A stretch of DNA of 36,248 bases from Clostridiaceae bacterium (GTDB lineage Bacteria; Bacillota; Clostridia; Oscillospirales; Acutalibacteraceae): contig JAEEUJ010000002.1 of assembly GCA_016290515.1 (NCBI GenBank), positions 1-36,248 on the forward strand, in the 5' to 3' direction. Of the stretch, positions 1 to 8,880 are shown in pieces. Position 1 is the stretch's first letter; each line of letters opens with the position of its first letter. The notes beneath the pieces are model-generated. The model saw only the letters and a program-made list of their open reading frames with translations, made no database searches and was not told the DNA's origin. Position numbers and translations under genes: made by a program.

Positions 1-1598
1 AGGGTCTTCTGAGTAACTCTGAGAGAAGAAAGTACGTCATCGACGTATGGACCGATATTACAGATAAGGTTTCCAAGGGTATTAAGGAAAATCTCGGCAC
101 GACCAATCCGATTTATATGATGGTTGACTCGGGCGCCAGAGGTTCGGAATCCCAGCTTCGTCAGCTGTGCGGCATGAGAGGACTTATTGCCAACACAGCA
201 GGTCAGGTTATCGAGGTTCCCATCAGAGCTAACTACCGTGAAGGTCTGAACGTACTTGAGTACTTCATCTCCTCGCGCGGTGCTCGTAAGGGACTTGCAG
301 ATACGGCTCTTCGTACCGCTGACTCGGGTTATCTTACCAGACGTCTCGTTGACGTTTCGCAGGATGTTATCATCCGCGAGGAAGACTGCCACTGCCACGA
401 CGGTATCGATGTTTACGATATCAAGGAAGGCAACGAGCTTATCGAAAGCCTTAAGGAAAGACTTACCGGCAGATATCTGCTCGAGGATTTCGTCGACGAA
501 AAGACCGGCGAGGTACTTGTTTCCAAGGACGTTATGATGGGCGACGAGGAAGCTACTCTTGTTGCCGATAAGGTTAACGCAAGAAAGAATCCCGACGACC
601 GTAAGATCAAGATTCGCTCACTTCTTACCTGCGAATCCGAGCACGGCGTATGCATCAAATGCTACGGCTCGAACCTTGCGACAGGCGGCCCCGTTACAGT
701 CGGTGAGGCTGTCGGTATTATCGCCGCTCAGTCAATCGGCGAACCCGGCACTCAGCTTACGATGCGTACCTTCCACACCGGCGGTGCTGCATCGAGTCAG
801 GATATCACTCAGGGTCTTCCCAGAGTTGAAGAGCTCTTTGAGGCCAGAAAGCCCAAGACTCTCGCTATCCTTTCTGAAATCGACGGCCGTATCTCGTTCA
901 GAGATATCAAGAAGAATGAGCATATCGTTGTTACCAACGACGAGACCGCGGACGAAAAGTCCTACCTCATTCCTTACGGCTATCATAAGAGATTCAATGC
1001 GGAAACCGACGAAAACGGCAATCCGATTTACGTAAAGAAGGGCACGGCTCTTACCGAGGGCTCGCCCAATCCTCACGATATACTTGCCATCAACGGCATC
1101 CACGCGGTTCACGACTACCTTATCAAGGAAGTTCAGAGAACCTACCGTATGCAGGGTGTTGATATCAACGACAAGCACATTGAGGTTATCGTCCGTCAGA
1201 TGATGAGAAAGCTCAAGATTGTCGATCCCGGTTCAACCCACTTCCTGCCCGGCGAAACCGTTGAGAAGGTTGACTTCAATATCGCCAACCGTAAGGCACA
1301 GGCAGAGTGCGAGCAGAAGGGCACGGATTTCGTTCCCGCAACCTGCGAGCCGGTACTTCTCGGTATCACCAAGGCTTCGCTTGCTACGGATTCGTTCCTG
1401 TCGGCCGCATCCTTCCAGGAGACCACAAGAGTTCTTACCGACGCCGCTATCAAGGGCAAGGTTGATCCGCTCATGGGTCTTAAGGAGAACGTTATCATCG
1501 GTAAACTGCTTCCTTCGGGAACAGGTATGCAGTGCTACAGCGACGTAGAGCTTGAAAGCGTCTATACTGCTACAACCGAATCGGTAAACGCCGAATAA
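1..1598 (+). CDS. rpoC: DNA-directed RNA polymerase subunit beta' (3' part of gene)
   Basis: C-terminal 531 residues of the RNA polymerase beta' subunit; the gene enters from the left edge, coding from base 3 in frame. The fragment contains the invariant DSGARGS block soon after the edge. Zinc-binding cysteines of the second beta' zinc site are visible: one in DCHCHDG (about base 387) and three in [11 protein letters not shown] (about bases 630-662). The trigger-loop block [16 protein letters not shown] follows at about 739-786. The remaining 270 residues cover the jaw/C-terminal region, which ends at a normal-looking length for Clostridia. Followed 157 bp later by rpsL, the usual rpoBC-str arrangement. 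Identification is certain; only the 5' end is missing because of the window edge. Confidence 0.98.
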   Translation, partial: GLLSNSERRKYVIDVWTDITDKVSKGIKENLGTTNPIYMMVDSGARGSESQLRQLCGMRGLIANTAGQVIEVPIRANYREGLNVLEYFISSRGARKGLADTALRTADSGYLTRRLVDVSQDVIIREEDCHCHDGIDVYDIKEGNELIESLKERLTGRYLLEDFVDEKTGEVLVSKDVMMGDEEATLVADKVNARKNPDDRKIKIRSLLTCESEHGVCIKCYGSNLATGGPVTVGEAVGIIAAQSIGEPGTQLTMRTFHTGGAASSQDITQGLPRVEELFEARKPKTLAILSEIDGRISFRDIKKNEHIVVTNDETADEKSYLIPYGYHKRFNAETDENGNPIYVKKGTALTEGSPNPHDILAINGIHAVHDYLIKEVQRTYRMQGVDINDKHIEVIVRQMMRKLKIVDPGSTHFLPGETVEKVDFNIANRKAQAECEQKGTDFVPATCEPVLLGITKASLATDSFLSAASFQETTRVLTDAAIKGKVDPLMGLKENVIIGKLLPSGTGMQCYSDVELESVYTATTESVNAE

Positions 1599-1618
1599 TT
1601 CGCAAAATCAAATAATGC

Positions 1619-1648
1619 TTGACAATCAAAGGTTTTCAATGGTAAAAT
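1619..1648 (+). promoter_or_regulatory. Sigma-A type promoter for the str operon (rpsL)
   Basis: A perfect -35 hexamer TTGACA (1619-1624) is followed after 18 bp by TAAAAT (1643-1648), 107 bp upstream of the rpsL start. It lies just after the rpoC stop codon, so rpsL-rpsG-fusA can be transcribed independently of rpoBC. The two arms of a perfect inverted repeat (1622-1658) overlap both hexamers. Confidence 0.7.
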
Positions 1649-1658
1649 CTTTGATTGT
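1622..1658. repeat. 10-bp perfect inverted repeat spanning the rpsL promoter
   Basis: ACAATCAAAG (1622-1631) is repeated inverted as CTTTGATTGT (1649-1658) with 17 bp between. The left arm overlaps the -35 box and the right arm begins at the end of the -10 box. There is no T-run after the right arm, so it does not look like the rpoC terminator. It could be an operator or, if transcription starts upstream, an RNA hairpin; the sequence alone does not decide. Confidence 0.6.
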
Positions 1659-1661
1659 GCG

Positions 1662-1713
1662 AGCAAAGGGAATACCCTTATATACTATTTATATAAAAGG
1701 TGTTCTCTTTGCT
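1662..1713 (+). promoter_or_regulatory. Long hairpin in the rpsL mRNA leader
   Basis: The 5' arm starting AGCAAAGGGAATACC (1662) pairs with the 3' arm ending GGTGTTCTCTTTGCT (1713), with an AT-rich apical part around CTATT. Most positions pair, with a few G-U wobbles. It lies between the predicted promoter and the ribosome binding site, so it is probably part of the 5' UTR. A role in r-protein autoregulation or transcript stability is inference; no named Rfam leader is recognised. Confidence 0.5.
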
Positions 1714-1755
1714 GACACAAGTTGTCAAAAAATTTATTAACGGAGGTGAAAAAAC

Positions 1756-2178
1756 TTGCCGACATTTAACCAGCTCGTAAGAAACGGAAGAGAGACATCT
1801 GTTAAGAAGTCAAAGGCTCCCGCACTCGGAAAGGGTCTCAACTCGAAGAAGAACGTTATGACTGATAACGCTTCCCCGCAGAAGAGAGGTGTTTGCACGG
1901 TTGTCAAGACCGATACACCTAAGAAGCCTAACTCAGCTCTTCGTAAGCTTGCCAGAGTTCGCCTGACAAACGGAATCGAGGTTTCTGCCTATATTCCCGG
2001 CGTCGGACACAATCTTCAGGAGCACTCTGTTGTCCTGATCAGAGGCGGACGTGTTAAGGATCTTCCCGGTGTGCGTTACCACATCATCAGAGGAACACTT
2101 GATACTCAGGGCGTTACCGGCAGAATGCAGGCGCGTTCCAAGTACGGTGCCAAGAGACCCAAGGCCGCCAAGAAATAA
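1756..2178 (+). CDS. rpsL: 30S ribosomal protein S12
   Basis: S12 sits at the decoding centre of the small ribosomal subunit. The 140-residue protein starts [13 protein letters not shown] from a TTG codon with GGAGGTG at 1742-1748, 7 bp upstream. The conserved blocks [11 protein letters not shown] and [14 protein letters not shown] are intact. Lys56 and Lys101 correspond to E. coli Lys43 and Lys88, the positions altered in streptomycin-resistant mutants, so the protein is of the wild-type (drug-sensitive) form. Asp102 is the position that is methylthiolated in some bacteria. The extra residues around 28-40 compared with E. coli are common in Clostridia. First gene of the str operon, preceded by its own promoter and leader hairpin. 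Confidence 0.98.
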   Translation: MPTFNQLVRNGRETSVKKSKAPALGKGLNSKKNVMTDNASPQKRGVCTVVKTDTPKKPNSALRKLARVRLTNGIEVSAYIPGVGHNLQEHSVVLIRGGRVKDLPGVRYHIIRGTLDTQGVTGRMQARSKYGAKRPKAAKK

Positions 2179-2264
2179 GGTTAGTCAGACCTTATAACCA
2201 ATTAAAGACAGAATCATGCCGATAAGGTGTGTGTATTATATATAGTATGCGCCTTTTTGTCGGC
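2175..2264 (+). promoter_or_regulatory. Two hairpins in the rpsL-rpsG gap
   Basis: A 7-bp perfect hairpin, ATAAGGT/ACCTTAT (2175-2195), overlaps the rpsL stop codon. A longer imperfect hairpin follows, from GCCGATAAGG (2218) to CCTTTTTGTCGGC (ending 2264), with an AT-rich apex and a short bulge. The layout resembles the leader hairpin before rpsL. No long T-run follows the second stem, so complete termination seems unlikely. Possible roles are mRNA processing, partial attenuation or r-protein feedback; all are inference. Confidence 0.4.
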
Positions 2265-2320
2265 ACCACGGGTTTTGTCCGAGTACCTATGATATCATTA
2301 ATATGAAGGAGGGAAGCGAA

Positions 2321-2791
2321 GTGCCAAGAAGAGGCCAGATCGCAAAACGTGACGTTTTGCCGGATCCGCTTTACAATTCAAAGCTTGTAACAAGGCTTAT
2401 CAACAGCGTTATGCTCGACGGTAAGAAGGGCGTTGCACAGAAAATCGTCTATGATGCTTTCGACATTATCGCTGAGAAGACAGGCAAGGAGCCGTTGGAG
2501 GTATTTGATGCCGCAATGGAGAATGTTATGCCTGTTCTCGAGGTTAAGGCTCGCCGTGTAGGCGGTGCTACCTATCAGGTTCCCATGGAGGTTCGTCCCG
2601 AAAGAAGACAGACTCTGGGCCTGCGCTGGATCACTCTTTACGCTCGTGGCCGTTCGGAAAGAACGATGAAGGAAAGACTTGCCAACGAGATTATGGACGC
2701 TGTCAACGAGACAGGCGCTGCATTCAAGAAGCGTGAAGAGACCCACAGAATGGCAGAAGCAAACAAGGCTTTTGCACATTTCAGATGGTAA
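2321..2791 (+). CDS. rpsG: 30S ribosomal protein S7
   Basis: S7 nucleates assembly of the 30S head and contacts tRNA in the E site. The start is set at the GTG at 2321, preceded by AAGGAGGG (2306-2313), giving 156 residues, the normal family length, beginning [16 protein letters not shown]. An in-frame ATG six codons upstream overlaps the Shine-Dalgarno sequence and is rejected. The conserved [11 protein letters not shown] block and the C-terminal [18 protein letters not shown] stretch are present. It lies between rpsL (142 bp upstream) and fusA (33 bp downstream), as in nearly all bacteria. Confidence 0.98.
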   Translation: MPRRGQIAKRDVLPDPLYNSKLVTRLINSVMLDGKKGVAQKIVYDAFDIIAEKTGKEPLEVFDAAMENVMPVLEVKARRVGGATYQVPMEVRPERRQTLGLRWITLYARGRSERTMKERLANEIMDAVNETGAAFKKREETHRMAEANKAFAHFRW

Positions 2792-2824
2792 TTTTACCGA
2801 TTCATTTAATCTTTGGAGGAAAGT

Positions 2825-4906
2825 ATGCCAAGAAAGGTATCTCTTGAAAAAACAAGAAATATTGGTATTATGGCTCACATCGACGCCGGTAAAACTACCA
2901 CTACGGAAAGAATTTTGTTTTACACGGGTGTTAACCACAAGTTAGGTGAAACACATGACGGCGACGCTACCATGGACTGGATGGAGCAGGAGCAGGAGAG
3001 AGGTATTACCATCACTTCTGCCGCTACCACCTGTTTCTGGAAAGAGCATCGTATCAATATAATCGACACTCCCGGCCACGTTGACTTCACCGTTGAGGTA
3101 CAGCGTTCATTACGCGTGCTTGACGGTTCGGTTACCGTACTTTGCGCCAAGGGCGGTGTTGAGCCCCAGTCAGAGACCGTTTGGCGTCAGGCTGATGAGT
3201 ACAAAGTACCCAGAATGATCTATGTTAACAAGATGGATATTATGGGCGCGGATTTCTACAGAGTTCTCAACATGGTTGATGAGCGCTTTAAGTGCAATCC
3301 TGTACCTATCCAGCTTCCCATCGGCTCTGAAGACACCTTCAGGGGAATTGTTGACCTCGTAGAGATGGACGCTGAGATTTATTACGACGATCTCGGTAAA
3401 GATGTCCGCCGCGAGCCTATTCCCGATGACATGAAGGAGTTGGCGCAGGAATACCGCACCAAGCTCATTGAGCAGGTCGTTGAAAACGACGAGGACCTTA
3501 TGATGGCTTATCTTGAAGAGGGAACGGAGCCTTCCGTAGCCGATATCAAGAGAATCATCCGTAAGGCTACCATTGCCAACGAAATGGTGCCGATCACCTG
3601 CGGTACTTCTTACAGAAACAAGGGCGTTCAGCCCCTTCTCGACGCTATAGTTGACTATATGCCCGCTCCGACGGACGTTGAATCAATCAAAGGCGTCAAT
3701 CCCGATAACGACAACGAGGAAGAGAGACATTCTTCCGACAGCGAACCGTTCGCGGCTCTTGCGTTCAAGATTGCTACGGACCCGTTTGTCGGCAAGCTCT
3801 GCTTCTTCAGAGTTTACTCGGGTACATTAAATGCAGGTTCGACCGTTTATAACTCCGTCAAGGACGGCAGAGAGAGAATGGGACGAATCCTTCAGATGCA
3901 CGCTAACCACAGAGAGGACCTTGAAACCGTTTATTCCGGCGATATTGCCGCAGCGGTAGGTCTTAAGAACACCACTACCGGTGACACTCTCTGCGACGAG
4001 AAGCATCCCATTATCCTTGAGTCGATGAACTTCCCGGATCCTGTTATCCGCGTTGCCATCGAGCCTAAGACTAAGGCAGGTCAGGAAAAGATGGGTATTG
4101 CGCTTCAGAAGCTTGCTGAGGAGGATCCCACCTTCAAGTGCTACACTGACGAGGAAACGGGTCAGACTATTATTGCCGGTATGGGTGAGCTTCACCTTGA
4201 AATTATCGTTGACAGAATGCTTCGTGAATTCAAGGTTGAGGCAAATGTCGGTAAGCCTCAGGTTGCCTACAAGGAAACCATCAGAGCTGCCGCCACATCC
4301 GATACCAAGTACGCCCGTCAGTCAGGCGGTAAGGGCCAGTACGGTCACGTTAAGATCAACATTGAGCCCAACCCCCACGGCGGTTACGAGTTCGTCAACA
4401 ACATCGTCGGCGGTGCAGTTCCCAAGGAATACATTGAGCCCACCAATCAGGGTATTCAGGGCGCAATGCAGGCCGGTGTTCTCGCAGGCTACCCCGTAGT
4501 TGACGTTAAGGTAACTCTTTTCGACGGTTCGTACCACGAGGTTGACTCTTCCGAAATGGCGTTCAAGATTGCCGGTTCTATGGCATTCAAGGATGCATCC
4601 AAGAAGGCAAACCCCGTTATCCTTGAGCCTATTATGAAGGTTGTAGTTATCGTTCCCGAGGAATATATGGGCGACGTTATCGGCGACCTCAACTCGAGGA
4701 GAGGCGACATTCAGGGCTTCGAGGATCGCTCGGGCGTTAAGCAGATTAATGCTCACGTTCCGCTGTCCGAGATGTTCGGCTACGCCACCGACCTTCGTTC
4801 CAAGACACAGGGCAGAGGTCAGTACGTTATGGAGCCCGACGGCTATAAAGAGGTTCCGAAGTCAATTTCAGAGAAAATTATCAGCGAAAGATCCAAGAAA
4901 GAATGA
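2825..4906 (+). CDS. fusA: Elongation factor G
   Basis: Translational GTPase that drives tRNA/mRNA translocation and, with RRF, ribosome recycling. The 693-residue protein has all GTPase motifs: G1 AHIDAGKTT (residues 17-25), switch [10 protein letters not shown]3 DTPGHVDF and G4 NKMD, followed by the domain II-V regions, including GKGQYGHV of domain IV and [13 protein letters not shown] of domain V. The start is the ATG at 2825, behind GGAGG (2815-2819); an upstream in-frame ATG at 2813 would overlap that site. Length and motif set are those of canonical EF-G rather than the shorter-lived paralogues or TetM-type protection proteins. Confidence 0.98.
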   Translation: MPRKVSLEKTRNIGIMAHIDAGKTTTTERILFYTGVNHKLGETHDGDATMDWMEQEQERGITITSAATTCFWKEHRINIIDTPGHVDFTVEVQRSLRVLDGSVTVLCAKGGVEPQSETVWRQADEYKVPRMIYVNKMDIMGADFYRVLNMVDERFKCNPVPIQLPIGSEDTFRGIVDLVEMDAEIYYDDLGKDVRREPIPDDMKELAQEYRTKLIEQVVENDEDLMMAYLEEGTEPSVADIKRIIRKATIANEMVPITCGTSYRNKGVQPLLDAIVDYMPAPTDVESIKGVNPDNDNEEERHSSDSEPFAALAFKIATDPFVGKLCFFRVYSGTLNAGSTVYNSVKDGRERMGRILQMHANHREDLETVYSGDIAAAVGLKNTTTGDTLCDEKHPIILESMNFPDPVIRVAIEPKTKAGQEKMGIALQKLAEEDPTFKCYTDEETGQTIIAGMGELHLEIIVDRMLREFKVEANVGKPQVAYKETIRAAATSDTKYARQSGGKGQYGHVKINIEPNPHGGYEFVNNIVGGAVPKEYIEPTNQGIQGAMQAGVLAGYPVVDVKVTLFDGSYHEVDSSEMAFKIAGSMAFKDASKKANPVILEPIMKVVVIVPEEYMGDVIGDLNSRRGDIQGFEDRSGVKQINAHVPLSEMFGYATDLRSKTQGRGQYVMEPDGYKEVPKSISEKIISERSKKE

Positions 4907-4923
4907 TAATTTTATAAAAACGC

Positions 4924-4952
4924 TTGATATTTTAACAAGTTTTTGATAAAAT
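4924..4952 (+). promoter_or_regulatory. Promoter upstream of tuf
   Basis: TTGATA (4924-4929), a 17-bp spacer and TAAAAT (4947-4952) in the 103-bp fusA-tuf gap. It fits the sigma-A consensus and would give tuf an extra promoter inside the str operon, in keeping with the very high demand for EF-Tu. The tuf start has AAGGAGG at 4994-5000. Confidence 0.55.
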
Positions 4953-5009
4953 ATTTTGCGGCAGATTAATTAAACAATTTTTATCCACTGTTTAAGGAGG
5001 AAAATTCTA

Positions 5010-6203
5010 ATGGCAAAAGAACATTTTAACCGAACCAAACCCCATGTTAATATCGGTACTATCGGTCACGTTGACCACGGTAAGACCACATTAACAGCTG
5101 CTATCACCAAGACACTCGCTTCTAAGGGTCAGGCTGACTTCGTTGACTACGCTAACATCGATAAGGCTCCCGAAGAGAGAGAGCGCGGCATTACAATCAA
5201 TACTGCTCACGTTGAGTATGAGACTGACGCTCGTCACTATGCTCACGTTGACTGCCCCGGCCACGCTGACTACATTAAGAACATGATCACCGGTGCTGCT
5301 CAGATGGACGGCGCGATCCTCGTTATCGCTGCTACCGACGGCCCGATGGCACAGACCAAGGAGCACCTTCTTCTTGCCAGACAGGTTGGCGTTCCGGCAA
5401 TCATCGTTTTCCTTAACAAGGTTGACCAGGTTGACGATCCCGAACTCCTTGAGCTCGTTGAGATGGAAGTTCGTGAGACTCTTGCTGAGTATGAGTTTGA
5501 TGAGGACTGCCCGATCATCAAGGGTTCAGCTCTTAAGGCTCTTGAGTCAAACGATCCTAACTCTGATGACGTTAAGTGCATCTGGGAACTCATGGACGCT
5601 GTTGACAGCTATATCCCCACTCCCGACCGTAAGGCTGACCTTCCGTTCCTTATGCCTGTTGAGGACGTTATGACCATCACAGGCCGTGGTACGGTTGCTA
5701 CCGGCAGAGTTGAGCGTGGACAGCTTAAGCTCGGCGAAGAAGTTGAAATCGTTGGTCTTAAGGACGAGAAGTCAAAGACAGTTGTTACCGGTATCGAGAT
5801 GTTCAGAAAGATCCTCGATTACGCTGAGGCAGGCGACAACATCGGCGCACTCCTTCGTGGTGTTGACAGAAAAGGTATTGAGCGCGGTCAGGTTCTTTCC
5901 AAGCCCGGTTCAATTCATCCTCACACCAAGTTCAGAGGTCAGGTTTACGTTCTTACTAAGGACGAGGGCGGCAGACATACTCCGTTCTTCAACAACTATC
6001 GTCCCCAGTTCTATTTCAGAACTACCGACGTAACCGGTATCATCACTCTTCCCGCAGGCACTGAGATGTGCATGCCCGGCGATAACGTAGAGATGGACGT
6101 TGAGCTTATCACTCCTATCGCTATCGAGGAAGGCCTTCGTTTCGCTATCCGTGAGGGCGGCAGAACGGTTGGTTCAGGCGTTGTTATCGCTATCAACGAA
6201 TAA
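5010..6203 (+). CDS. tuf: Elongation factor Tu
   Basis: GTPase that delivers aminoacyl-tRNA to the ribosomal A site. The 397 residues start [15 protein letters not shown]1 is GHVDHGKTT (19-27), switch [15 protein letters not shown]3 DCPGHADY, G4 NKVD and G5 GSAL. Domains II and III follow, with the typical [13 protein letters not shown] and the C-terminal [11 protein letters not shown]. It is preceded by AAGGAGG nine bases before the ATG and followed by a strong terminator. Ordinary full-length EF-Tu; last gene of the str operon. Confidence 0.99.
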   Translation: MAKEHFNRTKPHVNIGTIGHVDHGKTTLTAAITKTLASKGQADFVDYANIDKAPEERERGITINTAHVEYETDARHYAHVDCPGHADYIKNMITGAAQMDGAILVIAATDGPMAQTKEHLLLARQVGVPAIIVFLNKVDQVDDPELLELVEMEVRETLAEYEFDEDCPIIKGSALKALESNDPNSDDVKCIWELMDAVDSYIPTPDRKADLPFLMPVEDVMTITGRGTVATGRVERGQLKLGEEVEIVGLKDEKSKTVVTGIEMFRKILDYAEAGDNIGALLRGVDRKGIERGQVLSKPGSIHPHTKFRGQVYVLTKDEGGRHTPFFNNYRPQFYFRTTDVTGIITLPAGTEMCMPGDNVEMDVELITPIAIEEGLRFAIREGGRTVGSGVVIAINE

Positions 6204-6225
6204 TTAATTCGCTAATAACACTAAT

Positions 6226-6254
6226 AAAAGGACAAGCGCAAGCTTGTCCTTTTT
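6226..6254 (+). terminator. Rho-independent terminator after tuf
   Basis: Stem AAAAGGACAAGC (6226-6237) with GCTTGTCCTTTT (6242-6253), loop GCAA, ending in a T-run. Closes the rpoBC-str transcription unit. Confidence 0.93.
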
Positions 6255-6301
6255 GTTTTGCTGTAATCTCCTTAAACATTATCACTTAGAACAGATACAA
6301 T

Positions 6302-6327
6302 AAAAAGCTCCCGTATGGGAGCTTTTT
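6302..6327 (-). terminator. Bidirectional terminator after the antiporter gene
   Basis: Perfect 11-bp stem AAAAAGCTCCC/GGGAGCTTTTT with loop GTAT. It lies just downstream of the minus-strand antiporter stop codon and has T-runs in both directions, so it can also catch read-through from tuf. Confidence 0.9.
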
Positions 6328-6344
6328 GGTTTGTTTATGAAAAT

Positions 6345-7526
6345 CTATGCCTGCTTCTTTTTCTCTTTTGCGTAGAGCGTTTTGAGTATTATAGGCGTTA
6401 GAATTGACGAGGTTAAAATCAGCAGAATGACGGGCGTGAAATACGACGACGGGATTATTCCGCTCGAAAGACCCTTCTGCGCCACGATAAGCGCAACCTC
6501 GCCGCGCGTCATCATACCGATACCGATTTTAAGCGAGTCGTTGTTGTTGAATTTGCAGAGCTTCGACATTGCGCCGCAGCCGATGATTTTACACACCATA
6601 GCGACTATAACGAAACCGACCGCGAACAGAATAAGCTCGGGCGAGATTTTCTCAAGATCGGTCTTAAGTCCGATACTCGCGAAGAAAATCGGTCCGAAAA
6701 GCATATACGACGATATATCCATTTTCTCGGCTATATAGTCCGAGTCGTGAACACTGCAGAGTATTATACCCGCGACGTAAGCGCCCGTGATGTCTGCGAT
6801 GCCGAAAAAGCGTTCTGCGACAAACGCGAGACCGAAGCATATCGCAAGTCCCATAATGGGAATACGTCTTGTGTGAGGCCACATCTTGTCCGTAAAGCGG
6901 AAAACCTTATAAATGACATAGCCTAAAACGAGCGCGAATACGAAGAAGAGCACGGTCTTCAATACAACCGTCAGCGGCTTTACCTCGCCGCCGTTGATAC
7001 CGATTACAAAGGTCAGCACGATAATACCGATAACGTCGTCGATTATGGCGGCGCTTAAAACCGTAGTGCCGACAACAGTGCCGATTTTGCCGAGCTCCTT
7101 GAGGGTCTGAACGGTGATGCTGACGCTCGTTGCGGTCATTATAACGCCGATAAATACCGCCTTGTAAAATTCGGGACTGCCCCACGGCGATACTCCGTAG
7201 AACGCGAAGTACAGCAGTGTTCCGCCGACAAGCGGCACGAACACACCCGCGCAGGCAATTAAAAACGCCTTTGCGCCCGTACGTACGAGGTCCTTGAGAT
7301 TGGTCTGCAGCCCTGCCGAGAACATAAGCAGTACAACGCCTATTTCCGCCATCTGCGTCAGAAAATCGGTTTGCGCCACCCAACCGAGAAGGCTCGGTCC
7401 GAGCACAACGCCAGCGAGTATTTCACCGACGACCTGAGGCGCTTTGAGTTTACGCGCTATAATGCCGAACAGCTTGGCCGTAATTACTATTATACAAAGA
7501 CTTTTGAATATGGAGTAAGTTTCCAT
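6345..7526 (-). CDS. CPA2-type cation:proton antiporter (Na+/H+ exchanger domain)
   Basis: A 393-residue integral membrane protein with a dozen or so hydrophobic segments, matching the Na+/H+ exchanger family (PF00999), KefB/NapA branch. Visible family signatures are the first-helix region GEILAGVVLGPSLLG (34-48), FSAGLQTN (69-76) and AAIIDDVIGII (159-169). The paired Asp163-Asp164 is the ion-binding aspartate pair typical of electrogenic CPA2 members. No C-terminal TrkA-N (RCK) nucleotide-binding domain is attached, so it is the short form. Role inferred: exchange of Na+ or K+ for protons in pH/ion homeostasis; ion specificity cannot be read from the sequence. Single-gene unit with its own promoter and terminator. 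Confidence 0.9.
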   Translation of the reverse strand: METYSIFKSLCIIVITAKLFGIIARKLKAPQVVGEILAGVVLGPSLLGWVAQTDFLTQMAEIGVVLLMFSAGLQTNLKDLVRTGAKAFLIACAGVFVPLVGGTLLYFAFYGVSPWGSPEFYKAVFIGVIMTATSVSITVQTLKELGKIGTVVGTTVLSAAIIDDVIGIIVLTFVIGINGGEVKPLTVVLKTVLFFVFALVLGYVIYKVFRFTDKMWPHTRRIPIMGLAICFGLAFVAERFFGIADITGAYVAGIILCSVHDSDYIAEKMDISSYMLFGPIFFASIGLKTDLEKISPELILFAVGFVIVAMVCKIIGCGAMSKLCKFNNNDSLKIGIGMMTRGEVALIVAQKGLSSGIIPSSYFTPVILLILTSSILTPIILKTLYAKEKKKQA

Positions 7527-7559
7527 TAATACATTTCCTTCTTTCCTGAAGCCTTATGT

Positions 7560-7587
7560 ATTGTATCACAATATATTTTTTTTTCAA
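7560..7587 (-). promoter_or_regulatory. Promoter for the antiporter gene
   Basis: On the minus strand, TTGAAA (7587-7582) and TACAAT (7565-7560) are separated by 16 bp, 34 bp upstream of the start codon, in an A/T-rich divergent intergenic region. Confidence 0.55.
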
Positions 7588-7637
7588 GTAACATTTGTTA
7601 TATAAAAATAACTCTTTTATTAACGGAATTTGTGCTG

Positions 7638-7643
7638 TATAAT
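7638..7643 (+). promoter_or_regulatory. -10 element for the sugar-dehydrogenase cluster
   Basis: A perfect TATAAT lies 29 bp before the GTG start of the first dehydrogenase. No good -35 hexamer is visible at 16-18 bp (only TTTTAT at about 7615), so the promoter is probably weak or needs an activator. No regulator gene is adjacent. Confidence 0.45.
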
Positions 7644-7672
7644 GATAGCATAAAGGATAAGGAGCGTTGAAC

Positions 7673-8878
7673 GTGAAAACGAATGCAACCTACTTCGTAA
7701 ACGACGAAAAAGAGCCGTTGAGATACGGAGAAATCAATCTTATAAATCCTCCGCGTCAGCGGCTTCGCGGCGAGCAGGCGAAAGAGGGCGTTGAGGCGAT
7801 ACCCGTGTTCTGCGGCTTTTGCGGAACGGACTTTGAGCTTATGAAAATGGGTTCACGCTCAGAGCTTGACGCCAAGTTTCCCGAAGGTGAAAAGAGACTT
7901 ATCAACGGTCACGAGGGCGTGGTTTACGTGCCCTCGGAAAAGCGTTTTGCCATTGTGCTTATCCGCGGCGGCGACAGTGTCGACCCGACGCGTTTTACCG
8001 AGGATGAAAGCTATTTTGAATATGGCTGCGACGGCGCAGACGGACTTTTCAGCGACAGGAATTACTTCAATCCCGATATGCTTCTGCATATTCCTGCCGA
8101 GTACGAAAAGCTCGATAAGCTGCCGCTTTCGGTGGCGAAAAGGCTTGTGTTCAGCGATCCTTATGCCTGCGCTATTTTCCAGCATGAGAGAATGTGCGAC
8201 ATAGGCTCGGCGCAGAATTTCCGCGTAATTATGGCGCGCGACAAGTGTGACGAAACGACGGCGAGAAAGACCGCCGAGAACGAAACGTTCAGGAATACCG
8301 TAATCTACGGCTTAGGCACAACGGGGCTTTTTATCGGTGACCAGATACGCCGCCATCATCCCGACGCGAGGATTCTGTTTGTCGCACGAAGTGATGAAAA
8401 CTCGGAAAAAGCGATTTTTGCAAAAGACACAGTCAGCGCGGACTATATGAGCGTTGCAGGACTTGATGAGGCTGATATTGCAGAAAAGATAAAGGCGTTC
8501 TTCGGCTCAACTGCAAGCGTATTTGTCGGCACCAGCGGCAACGAGGTCGAATCGAGAATTGCGTTTGAATACGGCGTGCTCGGCTGCAACGGTATTTACG
8601 ACAGCTTTTCACTCGGCCCAAAGGTCAGCTTTGACACAATGCCCTTCGGCTTCAGAAATCACGTGATTCTCTCGTCGATAAACTTCACTCAGAAGCATAT
8701 GCAGACCGCTATTGAGATACTTTGTCAGAGCAGATTCGACGAGCTTGTGCGCCTTATCGACAAGGACGAATTTATCTCGGATCCGATTGACGCTTACGTA
8801 AACAAAATCTATTCCAAGGCCGCACCGCTGAAAACTGCGGTTATCTGGAACGAAAAATACATTGACAAGGACAGATAA
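7673..8878 (+). CDS. Medium-chain alcohol dehydrogenase, glucose-dehydrogenase-like
   Basis: NAD(P)-dependent zinc-type dehydrogenase of the MDR superfamily, 401 residues. The catalytic-domain motif is CGFCGTDFEL (47-56) followed by NGHEGVV (79-85); CGTD and GHE together recall glucose 1-dehydrogenases. The Rossmann nucleotide-binding loop is GLGTTG (213-218). The four-cysteine structural zinc lobe of classical alcohol dehydrogenases is not evident. A start at GTG 7673 is preferred because AAGGAG (7659-7664) is 8 bp upstream; the TTG at 7667 would be too close. The stop is 2 bp before the next dehydrogenase, so the two are translationally linked. Substrate unknown; an aldose or polyol is likely given the lactonase-like gene downstream. 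Confidence 0.8.
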   Translation: MKTNATYFVNDEKEPLRYGEINLINPPRQRLRGEQAKEGVEAIPVFCGFCGTDFELMKMGSRSELDAKFPEGEKRLINGHEGVVYVPSEKRFAIVLIRGGDSVDPTRFTEDESYFEYGCDGADGLFSDRNYFNPDMLLHIPAEYEKLDKLPLSVAKRLVFSDPYACAIFQHERMCDIGSAQNFRVIMARDKCDETTARKTAENETFRNTVIYGLGTTGLFIGDQIRRHHPDARILFVARSDENSEKAIFAKDTVSADYMSVAGLDEADIAEKIKAFFGSTASVFVGTSGNEVESRIAFEYGVLGCNGIYDSFSLGPKVSFDTMPFGFRNHVILSSINFTQKHMQTAIEILCQSRFDELVRLIDKDEFISDPIDAYVNKIYSKAAPLKTAVIWNEKYIDKDR

Positions 8879-8880
8879 GT

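Noticed and set aside
1622-1658. Inverted repeat read as an rpoC terminator
   Set aside because: No T-run follows the stem and it overlaps a near-consensus promoter.
7667-7672. TTG at 7667 as start of the first dehydrogenase
   Set aside because: Only 2 bp from the Shine-Dalgarno; GTG at 7673 has the proper spacing.
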